Of a DNA stretch of 64,000 nt, positions 18,213 through 27,206 are shown one piece after another. Location of the stretch: assembly GCA_016744295.1 (NCBI GenBank), contig JADGEQ010000007.1, positions 1-64,000 of the forward strand, read 5' to 3'. The DNA comes from Desulfobacteraceae bacterium (lineage in GTDB: Bacteria; Desulfobacterota; Desulfobacteria; Desulfobacterales; Desulfobacteraceae). Below the pieces are notes generated by a model. It was not told the origin of the DNA. It searched no databases and saw only the letters and a list, made by a program, of their open reading frames with translations. Numbering within the stretch: the stretch's first letter is position 1; the number at the start of each line of letters is the position of its first letter. Position numbers and translations under genes: made by a program.

Positions 18213-18757
18213 TAGAACACCTCGGCATTTTTCAAACAGGGAGCTATCTCATCTTTTTTTGATAGTATTGGAGATGTATTTTTAATAAGCGGCCAGCTAA
18301 TATTAAGAGATGAATCATTCCAGAGAATACTTTTTTCATATTCCGGTGCATAATAATCTGTACATTTATAAACAAATTCTGCTTCAGGAGATATTACATA
18401 AAATCCATGAGCAAATCCCGGGGGAACCCAGAGTATCTTTTTATTTTCTGAAGATAATATGGCACCCACCCATTTGCCAAAATATTGTGAGTTTTTTCGG
18501 ATATCAACTGCACAATCAAACACTTCACCTGAAATAACGCGAACTAATTTACCTTGTGGTTGTTTTATCTGGTAGTGTAGACCCCTGAGGATACCTTGGG
18601 TTGATTTGCTGTGATTGTCTTGAACAAAATAAGTGTTTGTAACATTTGCATTGAACTCATCCTCTCTGAAGGTTTCCATAAAAAAACCCCTATGGTCACC
18701 AAAGGGTTCGGGCTCAATCAATATAATATCTGGAATTTCAAGTGGTGTATATTTCAT
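18212..18757 (-). CDS. rfbC: dTDP-4-dehydrorhamnose 3,5-epimerase
   Basis: This cupin-fold epimerase makes step 3 of rhamnose synthesis. It has DHRGFFMETFR, the general base region SKSTQGILRGLHYQ, GKLVRVISGEVFDCAVDIR, and WVPPGFAHGFYVISPEAEF, with the usual catalytic His and Tyr. At 181 residues it matches RmlC. It lies 9 bp after rfbA and is coupled to rfbD. Confidence 0.95.
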   Translation of the reverse strand: MKYTPLEIPDIILIEPEPFGDHRGFFMETFREDEFNANVTNTYFVQDNHSKSTQGILRGLHYQIKQPQGKLVRVISGEVFDCAVDIRKNSQYFGKWVGAILSSENKKILWVPPGFAHGFYVISPEAEFVYKCTDYYAPEYEKSILWNDSSLNISWPLIKNTSPILSKKDEIAPCLKNAEVF

Positions 18758-18766
18758 ATGGCTTGC

Positions 18767-19633
18767 CTAATTTAGAAGATCTAATAAATATTGGCCATAT
18801 CCGTTTTTTTTCATTGGAGACGCAACTTTGTACAGCTGTTCTGCATCAATCAATTCCATCCTGTATGCAATCTCTTCAGGGCAGGCTATTTTTAATCCCT
18901 GACGTTCCTCAACAACTTTGATAAAAACAGCTGCATCCAAAAGAGATTCATGGGTCCCGGTATCAAGCCAGGCTGTTCCCCTGCTGAACAGCTCGACACT
19001 TAAGTCTCCCCTCTCAAGATATCTCTTATTCACATCTGTTATTTCAAGCTCTCCTCTTTTAGACGGTTTTATCTTTTTTGCAATTTTAATGACATCGTTA
19101 TCATAAAAATAGAGACCGGTTACAGCATAATTCGACTTGGGAAATTCAGGTTTTTCTTCAATGCTGACAGCGGTGTTCTGATCGTTGAATTCTACCACGC
19201 CATAACGCTCCGGATCTTTAACATAATATCCAAAAACAGCAGCACCTTTGTTCCTTTTGGCAATGATCTGCAGCCTTTCTGACATCCCTTCGCCATAGAA
19301 GATGTTGTCTCCGAGTATAAGCGTAACCGGATCGTCTCCAACAAAACTCTCTCCAATGATGAATGCCTGTGCAAGTCCTTCCGGTGAGGGTTGTACAGCG
19401 TATTCTATTGACAGTCCCCACTGGGATCCATTTCCGAGAAGATGTTTAAAACTGTTGAGATCATGGGGAGTGGTGATCACAAGAATTTGTGAAATTCCCG
19501 TAAGCATCAATGTCGACAAAGGATAATAAATCATGGGTTTGTCATAAACAGGCATTAGCTGTTTGCTCACTGAATACGTTAAAGGATAGAGTCGCGTACC
19601 GCTTCCGCCAGCTAATATGATGCCTTTTCTCAT
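18767..19633 (-). CDS. rfbA: glucose-1-phosphate thymidylyltransferase
   Basis: It catalyses the first step of dTDP-rhamnose synthesis, glucose-1-phosphate plus d[20 protein letters not shown] is the nucleotidyltransferase signature. [31 protein letters not shown] with the metal-binding Asp, and [19 protein letters not shown] are all RmlA-specific. [14 protein letters not shown] closes the active site. 288 residues is typical for the tetrameric short form. It follows ugd by 17 bp. Confidence 0.96.
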   Translation of the reverse strand: MRKGIILAGGSGTRLYPLTYSVSKQLMPVYDKPMIYYPLSTLMLTGISQILVITTPHDLNSFKHLLGNGSQWGLSIEYAVQPSPEGLAQAFIIGESFVGDDPVTLILGDNIFYGEGMSERLQIIAKRNKGAAVFGYYVKDPERYGVVEFNDQNTAVSIEEKPEFPKSNYAVTGLYFYDNDVIKIAKKIKPSKRGELEITDVNKRYLERGDLSVELFSRGTAWLDTGTHESLLDAAVFIKVVEERQGLKIACPEEIAYRMELIDAEQLYKVASPMKKNGYGQYLLDLLN

Positions 19634-19650
19634 GTTGGGAATTCCTTTAC

Positions 19651-20985
19651 TTATTTTCTTCCGATGCCATGGTATTCAAACCCGTAGTCTTTCATTTCTT
19701 CCGGGTCATACTGATTTCTGCCATCAAATATAATTTTTGTTTTCATTCGTTCGGACATGGTGTTGAAATCAGGTTGTCGAAAAGTTTTCCACTCGGTAAC
19801 AAGAATCAGGGCATCTGCATTATCAATTGCCGTATACTGGTTGTCAAAGAAAGTTAGCTTACCATTTTTAAACCATTCATCAGGCATTTCTTTTTGGGCC
19901 TGTTCCATTGCAACCGGATCATAGGCCTTCAGGGTTGCACCGGCGTTTAAAAGTTCATCAATAATAACGATTGATGCGGCTTCCCTCATATCATCAGTAC
20001 CAGGTTTGAAAGACAGCCCCCAGATGCAGAATGTTTTTCCTGTCAAATCAGAACCAAACCTGTCCCTTATTTTCAGGGGTAACACCTGTTTTTGAGCCAT
20101 ATTTCGTTCTTCAACCGCATTTAACAATTCAGGCTCAAACCCATTTTTACGACTGGTTTTTATTAGTGCTTTTACATCTTTTGGAAAACATGATCCGCCG
20201 TACCCGCAGCCAGGATAAATAAAAGAATATCCGATTCTACTGTCTGATCCAATTCCTTTTCTGACGTTTTCTACATCCACGCCAAGGCGGTCACAAATAT
20301 TGGCTATTTCATTCATAAATGAAATCTTTGTTGCAAGCATTGAGTTGGCAGCATACTTGGTCATCTCGGCATCCCGGACATTCATAAGAATTATCTTGTC
20401 CCTGTTCCTGGAAAAAGGGGCATAGAGCCGTCTCATGATTTTTGTTGCTTTTTTTGAATCTGAACCGATTATAATTCTGTCTGGTTTTAAAAAATCGTTG
20501 ACGGCAGCGCCTTCTTTTAAAAATTCCGGGTTTGAAACAACATCAAATTCTATATCAAGCCCTCGGTTGCTTAATTCGGTTTGAATTGTCTGTCTTACTT
20601 TATCGGCTGTGCCAACCGGCACAGTGGATTTATCAACAATCACAGAATATTCCGTAATGGTCTGGCCGATTTGGCTGGCAACCTGGAGAACATATTTAAG
20701 ATCGGCTGACCCGTCTTCACCGGGAGGCGTTCCCACGGCAATGAAATATAAATTTGTATCCTTTGTCGCCCGATTTAAACTTGTGCTGAATTTAAGGCTT
20801 TTATCTTTAAAATTTTTAAGGACAAGATTCTCAAGACCGGGTTCATAAATGGGAAGTATTCCATTCGCTAAATTTTGGATTTTGAGCTCATCAACATCAA
20901 CACAGGTAACAGTTGTTCCCATTTCAGCAAAGCAGGCTCCTGTTACTAATCCTACATATCCTGTTCCAATAATTGTTAGATTCAA
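19651..20985 (-). CDS. ugd: UDP-glucose 6-dehydrogenase
   Basis: It oxidises UDP-glucose twice with NAD to UDP-glucuronate, an acidic precursor for the polysaccharide. [20 protein letters not shown] is the Rossmann start. The catalytic cysteine is in [38 protein letters not shown] supplies the helix with the conserved Lys. The C-terminal domain has [18 protein letters not shown]. Length 444 fits. A UDP-glucuronate epimerase at 33099-34103 would use its product. A 63-bp gap follows the barrel gene and contains a short dispersed-repeat-like stretch (see 21005-21034). Confidence 0.95.
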   Translation of the reverse strand: MNLTIIGTGYVGLVTGACFAEMGTTVTCVDVDELKIQNLANGILPIYEPGLENLVLKNFKDKSLKFSTSLNRATKDTNLYFIAVGTPPGEDGSADLKYVLQVASQIGQTITEYSVIVDKSTVPVGTADKVRQTIQTELSNRGLDIEFDVVSNPEFLKEGAAVNDFLKPDRIIIGSDSKKATKIMRRLYAPFSRNRDKIILMNVRDAEMTKYAANSMLATKISFMNEIANICDRLGVDVENVRKGIGSDSRIGYSFIYPGCGYGGSCFPKDVKALIKTSRKNGFEPELLNAVEERNMAQKQVLPLKIRDRFGSDLTGKTFCIWGLSFKPGTDDMREAASIVIIDELLNAGATLKAYDPVAMEQAQKEMPDEWFKNGKLTFFDNQYTAIDNADALILVTEWKTFRQPDFNTMSERMKTKIIFDGRNQYDPEEMKDYGFEYHGIGRK

Positions 20986-21004
20986 TTGTTTTGCTCCATT
21001 ATTT

Positions 21005-21034
21005 ATTTCTCACACAAAGACACGAAGGCACTAA
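21005..21034. repeat. short intergenic repeat-like stretch (cacaaagacacgaaggcac type)
   Basis: The stretch contains CACACAAAGACACGAAGGCAC, the kind of low-complexity alternating CACAAAG/CACGAAG sequence found as a dispersed intergenic repeat in many environmental bacteria. It lies in the gap between the outer-membrane barrel gene and ugd. Only one partial unit is present, so its nature rests on memory of similar sequences. Confidence 0.35.
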
Positions 21035-21048
21035 ATCATTCAAATTTA

Positions 21049-22380
21049 TTATCGAGGGCTAAACACCTGATTTTCAAGTGATGCCCTGGGATTTGAATTA
21101 TCAAATCTTACGGGTTGTACCGGTGTCAGCCGAATGGTCAAAATTCCTTTGTTCTCCTGATAGTCATCTCTTCCCACAGCATCAGTCTCAAAATCAGAAA
21201 ATGAGTATGAAAGGTTTACACTTAACCATCTCAGAGGTGTCCAGACAAGACCCGCACCGAGTTCCAAGGTATTATCCGTTCTGTCAAAACCGGGTTGGTT
21301 ATATTCATTCACACGGTAGGAGCCCTTCATGTTCGTAGAAAGTTTTTTCAGCAATTGATAGGTGTAGCGAAAACCGGCCTGTCCGTAAATGTTAAATCCG
21401 AGGCTCGCTGCCTCGGGATCAATGTCGCTGTATCCGCTTTCTCCAGTAATGGACAACTGGCTTTTTTTAGTGAAGTCAAAGACTTTATACATATCAAGCT
21501 CAAAAAAGAATCTTTCTTTATCATAATCACCAGGCATAGCCCAATTTTGGAGGAGTATACCAATACCAAAGGTTATACCCGAGTCATCCGTGGGTTTCCA
21601 GTCAAACCCCAGGGAAGGATAATACACATCGTGATCCCCTGAATTCTGATCGGTCAATGACTGGGCATATTTGGCATACACATCAAAATGCTTATTGATC
21701 ATATGCAATACTCTGACATCACCCGATAATGTTTCAGGATCATTGTTAGAAATATCATATTTAGTTTTTGAATAAGAAAAATTTGTATCAAATCCCCATT
21801 TTGGTGAGAACCAATAACCCAAAAATACGCTCGGTTTATGGGTTTTAAATTCGTCAAGATTGGGTTCATCATATAGATCAAAATTATAGGTATAATTGAT
21901 GCCAAAGGAATCTTTTTTACCAAACTGATGGACAACTCCTAAAAATGTCTTGTTTGTATCATGGGTTTCAAAATTATTTGTTCGTGCCGATTGATTGAGA
22001 TCTCTAACAAACTCATCGGAAAAGGTTAAACTTGTATTCTTGGATAGTTGGTAACTTGCTGCAAGCGAGACGTCATGTTTCCAGGTATCATAAAATTTAT
22101 ACTCGTTGTGGTCTGTATATTCAGGCTTATATACTAAAAAGAGATTTGCTTTTTTATCGATAATTCCAAAGGAAAGGTCTGCCCCATATTTTGTCAAGAA
22201 CTCATCATTTTTATTGCTCTTGGTTTGTAAAAAATTATCCGTATACTCTCCTGTTATGGAAAGAATTGGATGAAATTGTATTTTTGCACAATAGCTGTTT
22301 GAAATGAATAAGAGGAGAAAAATGAATACCATAATATTCACTTTTACTGCTAAAGTTCTATTACGAAAATACACTGACAA
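21049..22380 (-). CDS. outer-membrane beta-barrel protein of the exosortase/EPS locus
   Basis: This looks like the TIGR03016/EpsL-like barrel that accompanies XrtA loci and may form the outer-membrane route for the polysaccharide. A hydrophobic signal segment (VFIFLLLFISNSYC) follows a long, basic N-terminus. The mature part is a series of alternating amphipathic strands rich in Tyr, Phe, Asp and Asn (SLTFSDEFVRDL, FGINYTYNFDLYDEP, SVNLSYSFSDFETDA), with no cysteines of note. It lies 28 bp after the export gene. The true start could be the ATG 15 codons in (MVFIFLLL). Fold confidence is good; export role is by context. Confidence 0.75.
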   Translation of the reverse strand: MSVYFRNRTLAVKVNIMVFIFLLLFISNSYCAKIQFHPILSITGEYTDNFLQTKSNKNDEFLTKYGADLSFGIIDKKANLFLVYKPEYTDHNEYKFYDTWKHDVSLAASYQLSKNTSLTFSDEFVRDLNQSARTNNFETHDTNKTFLGVVHQFGKKDSFGINYTYNFDLYDEPNLDEFKTHKPSVFLGYWFSPKWGFDTNFSYSKTKYDISNNDPETLSGDVRVLHMINKHFDVYAKYAQSLTDQNSGDHDVYYPSLGFDWKPTDDSGITFGIGILLQNWAMPGDYDKERFFFELDMYKVFDFTKKSQLSITGESGYSDIDPEAASLGFNIYGQAGFRYTYQLLKKLSTNMKGSYRVNEYNQPGFDRTDNTLELGAGLVWTPLRWLSVNLSYSFSDFETDAVGRDDYQENKGILTIRLTPVQPVRFDNSNPRASLENQVFSPR

Positions 22381-22408
22381 CCTCCTCTCTTAAACGATCA
22401 TATTAGTT

Positions 22409-23002
22409 TCAAGGAACAATTATTGTATCATCTGCCTGCAAGAGTATATCTTTGCTGAAATCACCATTCAGTATATCCTTGTAGTTGATGATAATTGTTT
22501 TTTCATTACCCCCAACTCTTCTATAGAGAATAATTTTGTTCTTTGATGCCCATTCTGTAAAACCGCCGGCCAGGGCAAAGGCCTGCATGGCAGTTAACTT
22601 TTTTATGAGTGGATATTCCCCTGTTTTCTTAATCTCGCCAAGAATGTAAAATTTTTGACTTGTGGGGTTTAGCAAGGTAACAGTCACATTGGGCGATTCA
22701 ACAAATTCGCTCAGTTTTTCTTCAATGATTTTTTTAAGTTCTACAGTAGTTAGATTTTCTGCCTGAATATCATCCAATAAAGGAAAGGTGATTACCCCGT
22801 CTCGTCTGACCATGGCAGATGCCACGGTTAGGTCTTCTTCCTTCCATGTACTGATCTTAAGGATATCACCTACGCCAATTTTATAATACTTCAAAGGTTT
22901 CTTGACTGGACCCTTATTTTCCGCAGAACCAATACAAGGCAACCAAAGACAAAAAACAATGAAAACCACCGCCAATTTTAAATATTTTTTTTGACTAAAC
23001 AT
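22409..23002 (-). CDS. polysaccharide export protein, Wza/EpsE type
   Basis: This short Wza-family periplasmic/outer-membrane export protein has 197 residues. It has a signal peptide (LAVVFIVFCLWLPCIGSA) whose cleavage region lacks a perfect lipobox, although a Cys is present. The Poly_export domain begins YYKIGVGDILKISTWKEEDL, with the VRRDGVITFPLLDDIQAENL block. One SLBB-type domain follows (QKFYILGEIKKTGEYPL, AFALAGGFTEWASKNKI, ADDTIIVP at the very end). It lacks the C-terminal helix that forms the Wza outer-membrane pore, as do most XrtA-locus versions, so it must work with the barrel encoded next. Confidence 0.9.
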   Translation of the reverse strand: MFSQKKYLKLAVVFIVFCLWLPCIGSAENKGPVKKPLKYYKIGVGDILKISTWKEEDLTVASAMVRRDGVITFPLLDDIQAENLTTVELKKIIEEKLSEFVESPNVTVTLLNPTSQKFYILGEIKKTGEYPLIKKLTAMQAFALAGGFTEWASKNKIILYRRVGGNEKTIIINYKDILNGDFSKDILLQADDTIIVP

Positions 23003-23062
23003 ATAGCTCCGCCCCTTCGATTACATCGACTATTATGGTTAACAAATTTTCTTTACAGAGTA

Positions 23063-23284
23063 TTAAAAGGAACTACCTTGCAGCTTTTCCATGGCATCAT
23101 CTATTGTTGCGCCGTAATTATATAATACCTGAGTCCAACCTGGACCGGTCAGTCGTTCAGCATCCACAACCATGGATGCTTTTTTATTTTGCCCGACCCT
23201 ATCCTGGGAAAAGATAACGAACCCTTCGACAATATAAAAGAAAATATTTCGAATTGGAAAGTATTGCTTTAGCAGCCGTAACAT
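23063..23284 (-). pseudogene. internally deleted relic of an XrtA-type priming sugar transferase
   Basis: Its 73 codons splice together pieces of a much longer enzyme. MLRLLKQYFPIRNIFFYIVE matches the N-terminus of the PEP-CTERM-system sugar transferase (TIGR03013-like). SQDRVGQNKK and SMVVDAERLTG match blocks on either side of the KFRSM motif of the catalytic domain. GWTQVLYNYGATIDDAMEKL matches the late block KPGITGWAQV-YPYGAS-EDA-EKL. The roughly 400 residues between these pieces are gone, yet the reading frame stays open. AAAGGA remains 7 bases before the ATG. It sits exactly where this gene belongs in XrtA loci, between kinase and export gene. A working fragment is unlikely because the catalytic Asp-Glu motif is missing. 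Confidence 0.7.
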
Positions 23285-23293
23285 TGGGTTCCT

Positions 23294-24151
23294 TTATTTA
23301 TTACCATATCCGTACTTACCATATCCGTACTTACCATATCCGTATTTACCATATCCAAACCCGAATGATTTGTTGGCGTCATTGTACACAATGCCCAATA
23401 TTTTTTCCCGCCCATATGTATCAATGAGATCATAAATGTCTTGTTTACGGGTTTTCCTCTGCCTGACAACTATGACGATACCATCAACCTGACGCGCCAG
23501 AGCGCTTGTCTCTGAAGTAACATAGGGGGGTGGGGTGTCTAGTATGATGTACCGGTCATTATATCGCAATTTAACTTCATGAATAAGCCTTTTCATCTGT
23601 TCCGAGGACAAAAGTTCGGATGGGTTGGCAGGGATTTTCCCGGCGGGGAGAAGTTTAAGTTTCTCCAAAAACGTATTTAATAACAGGGACTCCAGAGGTT
23701 TGGCATTGGATAAATATTCGCTTAATCCCTCCATATCAGAGAATCCAAACAAAGAGTCAATTGAAGGTGCTCTTAAATCACAATCCATTAAAAGGACATA
23801 TTCATCAATACTCTGGGCTATACTGATGGCAAGATTTGCAGAGACAAAGGATTTTCCCTCCCCTGGAGAGGCGCTGGTAACCATTATACACCTGGCCGGA
23901 GTTCCCTTTTCCGGAAAAAGAATATTATTTTTTAAATTTCGGAACTGCTCTGCTTCAACAGAGTAGGGTTTAAGCGAGGAAACAAGATCAGGGCTTAAAT
24001 TATAAATTATTTTTTCGGAAAAATCATTTTTTTTAAAATAGTCTTGATTATTTTCATGAGACGGTAATATTTCTTCTGTTTTACGGGTTGTAATTTGCTC
24101 TTCACCCATAATTCTTTCTGATTTTTCAAGCGCTTTAAAAATTTTTCCCAA
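23294..24151 (-). CDS. exosortase-locus tyrosine autokinase (BY-kinase)
   Basis: This cytoplasmic BY-kinase works with the chain-length membrane protein to regulate polysaccharide assembly. It has Walker A ASPGEGKS (94-101), Walker A' LMDCDLRAPS (121-130) and Walker B YIILDTPPPY. It carries the activation helix SVEAEQFRNLKNN that recognises the partner. The C-terminus is a striking Tyr/Gly/Lys tail in which GYGKY repeats four times, giving a dense cluster of tyrosines for autophosphorylation. At DNA level this is a 15-bp tandem repeat. 285 residues is usual for the stand-alone kinase. It starts 15 bp after the chain-length gene. Confidence 0.92.
   Translation of the reverse strand: MGKIFKALEKSERIMGEEQITTRKTEEILPSHENNQDYFKKNDFSEKIIYNLSPDLVSSLKPYSVEAEQFRNLKNNILFPEKGTPARCIMVTSASPGEGKSFVSANLAISIAQSIDEYVLLMDCDLRAPSIDSLFGFSDMEGLSEYLSNAKPLESLLLNTFLEKLKLLPAGKIPANPSELLSSEQMKRLIHEVKLRYNDRYIILDTPPPYVTSETSALARQVDGIVIVVRQRKTRKQDIYDLIDTYGREKILGIVYNDANKSFGFGYGKYGYGKYGYGKYGYGNK
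23301..23360. repeat. four tandem 15-bp repeats encoding the tyrosine tail of the kinase
   Basis: The unit TTACCATATCCGTAC occurs at 23301-23315, 23316-23330, 23331-23345 (one change) and 23346-23360 (last three bases differ). On the minus strand each unit encodes five residues of the Gly-Tyr-Gly-Lys-Tyr type. Because 15 is a multiple of three, copy number could change by slippage without breaking the frame. Confidence 0.9.
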
Positions 24152-24166
24152 ACCTATACTCCCGGA

Positions 24167-25792
24167 TCAAGCCGTTAATTGAACTTTAATGAAACGAATC
24201 GTTTCTTCAACCCCTTTGTAATTTAACAATATAAAAAGGGATAAGACTGCCATGGCATACAAAGAGAACAAAGAAAACACGACCATTTCAATTGTTTTTT
24301 TATAGTTTTTCCCCGGCCTTTTTAGGGAAGCGATTGAGGCAAGTATTGGTAATTCAAATTCTAACTCTACCTGTTCGGCACTTTTTATTGAATTATCAAA
24401 AAATTCAAGCAGGAATGTCACCCCTCCCCCCAGGCCAAGGCCGATGGCCAATGACAGCAAAAGCAGTTTTTGAACATCCGGAGAAACCGGTCTTTGGGGA
24501 ATTCTGGCATGGTCAAGAATTCTGAATTGTTCGCCTTTCTGTTTCTTTTCCATGTTTACGGCGATATCAGATTCAAGCTTCCGGGACAGCAGAGAATTAT
24601 AACTATCTCTGATATTGTTGTAATCCCGATTCAGCGATTGAAGCTCCTGTTCTCTTTTTGGGGTGTCTCCAACCCTTTTTTGATAGAGTGCCATGGATTT
24701 TTGAATTTGTATGACATCAGCCTCATGCTTTTTTATGTCACTGATGATTTTCTTACTACGCAATTTCTGTTCAAAAAGAAAATTATCCACATCTGTAACG
24801 ATTTTATTTTTTTGTACCTGGTTTGAATGCGCTTGTTCATTATTAACTTGATCAAGGGGTTCATTTTTCTCAATTTTTTCTTTTAAGTTTTCTACACTTT
24901 TTGTTAATCGTACAATATCAGGATGATTTTTTGTATATTTAGACTGCAAGTCTTCCAGCTTGATTTTTTCTAATTCATATAGCTGCTCAGTCTCTGACCT
25001 GGCTGTTTTAATCTCCTCTATAACAGATCCTTCCTGAACCTGTTTTGTTCGTAAAACCTGGCTATTTATAATGCTCAGGGAACTTTCCAATTGCATTAAA
25101 GAATTTAGTTTATCTGATAATTGCAGCTGAAGCCTGTCCAAGGTTCTTAGATTTGAATCCAACTCATCCGGCAAACCGCCAAAATTTTTTGATCTATACT
25201 CTGATAGTATCCTTTCTTTTTCTTCCAACACTTTTTTGATTTTTTGGAGCTCAGAGTCTAAAAATTCACTGGTACCGACAACCTGGGCTTCACGAACCTT
25301 TAAATTTTCATCCATAAAATAACTGGCAAGGGTATTGGCAATCCGTTGAACTCTTTCAGGATGTTCTCCTCTGAAAGAAACATAAAAGACATCTGTATCA
25401 CTGTTCCTTCTCTGGTCAATCTTGACATTCACCCGTTCTCTGATGTTCTGAATTTTATCTTCCAGATACATATCGGTGTTGTCTTCAAACAAGCCGAATT
25501 GGTCAATTATTTTTTCTAAATTACTTCGGCTCAATATCTGCTGGGAAATGGTGTTGAGTCTTCTGTCCAAATCCGTAGAGACAATAGATTGAACATATTC
25601 CAGTGGCACCTTCTGTGGTTGGACCAGAATAGAGGTTGAGGCTTCGTATATTCTTTTTGCAAATACAGTATAAAGAATACCCACACTAAGTGAGATGCAA
25701 AGCGGCAATATAATTAACCATTTGTATCGGATAATAATATCTACTATTTGCTCGGGTTTTATTGCTGTATCTTGTTGCTCCAAATTTGTCAT
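24167..25792 (-). CDS. Wzz-type polysaccharide chain-length protein of the XrtA locus
   Basis: This inner-membrane co-polymerase (TIGR03007-like, 541 residues) sets polymer length and activates the tyrosine kinase. It has a first membrane segment at about residues 30-50 (WLIILPLCISLSVGILYTVF). A long periplasmic coiled coil follows between about 160 and 420, rich in Glu, Lys and Gln. The RPVSPDVQKLLLLS motif precedes a second membrane segment (LAIGLGLGGGVTFLLEFF). A third hydrophobic stretch occurs near the end (VVFSLFSLYAMAVLSLFILL), so the tail may re-enter the membrane. It lacks a kinase domain of its own, which is encoded next. It is the first gene of the polysaccharide operon. Confidence 0.9.
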   Translation of the reverse strand: MTNLEQQDTAIKPEQIVDIIIRYKWLIILPLCISLSVGILYTVFAKRIYEASTSILVQPQKVPLEYVQSIVSTDLDRRLNTISQQILSRSNLEKIIDQFGLFEDNTDMYLEDKIQNIRERVNVKIDQRRNSDTDVFYVSFRGEHPERVQRIANTLASYFMDENLKVREAQVVGTSEFLDSELQKIKKVLEEKERILSEYRSKNFGGLPDELDSNLRTLDRLQLQLSDKLNSLMQLESSLSIINSQVLRTKQVQEGSVIEEIKTARSETEQLYELEKIKLEDLQSKYTKNHPDIVRLTKSVENLKEKIEKNEPLDQVNNEQAHSNQVQKNKIVTDVDNFLFEQKLRSKKIISDIKKHEADVIQIQKSMALYQKRVGDTPKREQELQSLNRDYNNIRDSYNSLLSRKLESDIAVNMEKKQKGEQFRILDHARIPQRPVSPDVQKLLLLSLAIGLGLGGGVTFLLEFFDNSIKSAEQVELEFELPILASIASLKRPGKNYKKTIEMVVFSLFSLYAMAVLSLFILLNYKGVEETIRFIKVQLTA

Positions 25793-25855
25793 TCAAGTCG
25801 CCATTCAATTTGTCTTTTAATTTGTTTAAACACAATACAACTTAGCAGAAAACAC

Positions 25856-25884
25856 ATACTTTCGTAAAACATTACTTTTGTCAA
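25856..25884 (-). promoter_or_regulatory. candidate sigma-70 promoter of the polysaccharide operon
   Basis: On the minus strand TTGACA (25884-25879) is followed after 17 bases by AAGTAT (25861-25856), a perfect -35 with a weak -10. Transcription would start about 55 bases before the chain-length gene. No other promoter-like pair is visible in this gap. Confidence 0.4.
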
Positions 25885-25998
25885 CACAAAAACCACCCTC
25901 ATAAGTTGCAAGATAGTCTTCTTCAGCTCTTATCGGAACATCCGAATCAATTTCAAAGCAAGATCGCTAAAATGGTTGTCAAAATCAGGCAAGTCCAG

Positions 25999-26043
25999 AT
26001 ACGTACAGGCTGTATGAAAAAGCTTCATACAGCCTGTACGTAT
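25999..26043. terminator. perfect 20-bp inverted repeat after the PEP-CTERM gene
   Basis: Bases 25999-26018 are the exact reverse complement of 26024-26043, with a 5-base loop. It lies 16 bases beyond the PEP-CTERM stop on the minus strand, the position of a terminator. No uridine run follows, so it could instead stop ribonucleases, halt transcripts with Rho, or be a binding site. Confidence 0.6.
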
Positions 26044-26058
26044 GGAAATTATAAAAAA

Positions 26059-26943
26059 TTAATTGCGTTCTTCTCTTTTTCCCTGCCCTTTTCGCCCGAA
26101 TGCACCAATGCCGAGCAGACCCATTCCGAACAAAATGAGTGTTGAGGGTTCGGGTACCGGATTGCTTCCGCCGCCACCCGGATTGGACGTGTATGCAGTT
26201 TCAACGTCAAGATAATCATTACCACAGCTCATTGTCCAATGAACGTTTACCTTGGTCTGATCTGTAAAAACAGTACCCAATTTAGCCGTTAAATCTGATA
26301 AATTTACAGCCGCCTCCAGGGTATACTCGTGATAATTTTTATTATATTTTTTGTGAGTGTAAGCGTAATCCGTGTCGCCTAATTCAACGAAAGATGAGGG
26401 ATCTCCATCCAATTTATAGGGTGAGGCCACGCCATGGGAACCCACTGAAGGTTGCAACCAATTCTCTGTATCCGTTAGAGAAAAGAACCTGGCAGACTTT
26501 ACATCATTTTTATTAAAATCAAACCGGAAACCAGCTTCATAGGAACCATCTGCACCAAAATCCAAAGCGATGTCACCCGGCGAATAACGATTACCCCTAT
26601 ATTTTTCACCGCGTGCAAGATTGAACCCGGTCTGAAGACCTACATAAAGTTTATTATTGTCAATAAAAATTCCTAAGAACTCAGCATCAAAGTTTTGTGC
26701 CCGGGGAGAATAAGCAACCTGACCGTCTCGATTCACAAAATGCTCAACTCGATCCACACCGCTGCCGGTTGTCCATTCATTTAAATCCGGGGCATTATAA
26801 TTTCCATGAAGCGGTCCCCAGCCATCCGGATCATTTCCGCCATCATTAAAAACGCCGTCTATGGTCGGAGCAGCAAGCGCAAAGGAAGAAATCATGAAGA
26901 CTGACAGTATAATTTGTAATAGGATTGAATAGCGCTTTTTCAT
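26059..26943 (-). CDS. PEP-CTERM sorting-signal protein
   Basis: This secreted protein of 294 residues is a probable substrate of the exosortase encoded 10 kb away. It has a signal peptide (LLQIILSVFMISSFALA, cut before APTIDG). The extracellular domain looks beta-rich and acidic, with Tyr, Asn and Asp, and has no family I can name. It may be a DOMON- or sugar-binding-like jelly roll. The C-terminal sorting signal has Gly-rich linker, VPEPSTL (263-269), a hydrophobic helix (ILFGMGLLGIGAFG) and a basic tail. The tail (RKGQGKREERN) is longer than usual. A sigma-54 type promoter lies upstream, as described for genes under PrsK/PrsR control. It may coat or bind the exopolysaccharide. Confidence 0.92.
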   Translation of the reverse strand: MKKRYSILLQIILSVFMISSFALAAPTIDGVFNDGGNDPDGWGPLHGNYNAPDLNEWTTGSGVDRVEHFVNRDGQVAYSPRAQNFDAEFLGIFIDNNKLYVGLQTGFNLARGEKYRGNRYSPGDIALDFGADGSYEAGFRFDFNKNDVKSARFFSLTDTENWLQPSVGSHGVASPYKLDGDPSSFVELGDTDYAYTHKKYNKNYHEYTLEAAVNLSDLTAKLGTVFTDQTKVNVHWTMSCGNDYLDVETAYTSNPGGGGSNPVPEPSTLILFGMGLLGIGAFGRKGQGKREERN

Positions 26944-27044
26944 TGGTTACCTTAAATTAATTATAGTTATTCGTTCAATATATCAATAGAGGTTAATAAT
27001 CTATTAATTTTCAACTTTCAATATACTCTATAGCAAAGGTTTAT

Positions 27045-27060
27045 AGCAAAGAATATGCCA
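27045..27060 (-). promoter_or_regulatory. sigma-54 type promoter of the PEP-CTERM gene
   Basis: The minus strand reads TGGCATATTCTTTGCT, with GG and GC separated by exactly 10 bases, as in the TGGCAC-N5-TTGCW consensus for -24/-12 promoters. Transcription would start near 27033, about 90 bases before the ATG. PEP-CTERM genes in XrtA genomes are known to be linked to the PrsK/PrsR two-component system and sigma-54. Neither regulator gene is in the window. The spacing fits well; function is inferred. Confidence 0.6.
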
Positions 27061-27206
27061 AGGTAAATTTTTAAGCGTTAAAAGCTACCATCTTTCTAAT
27101 AACAGCTTCATTCTGTTGGCCAAAGACTAGGAAAGCAGTAAACTTTTATTTGCCTTCTTCAAATTTGACATTCTTTTAAGCGAAATATATGTAAACAAAT
27201 ACACAA

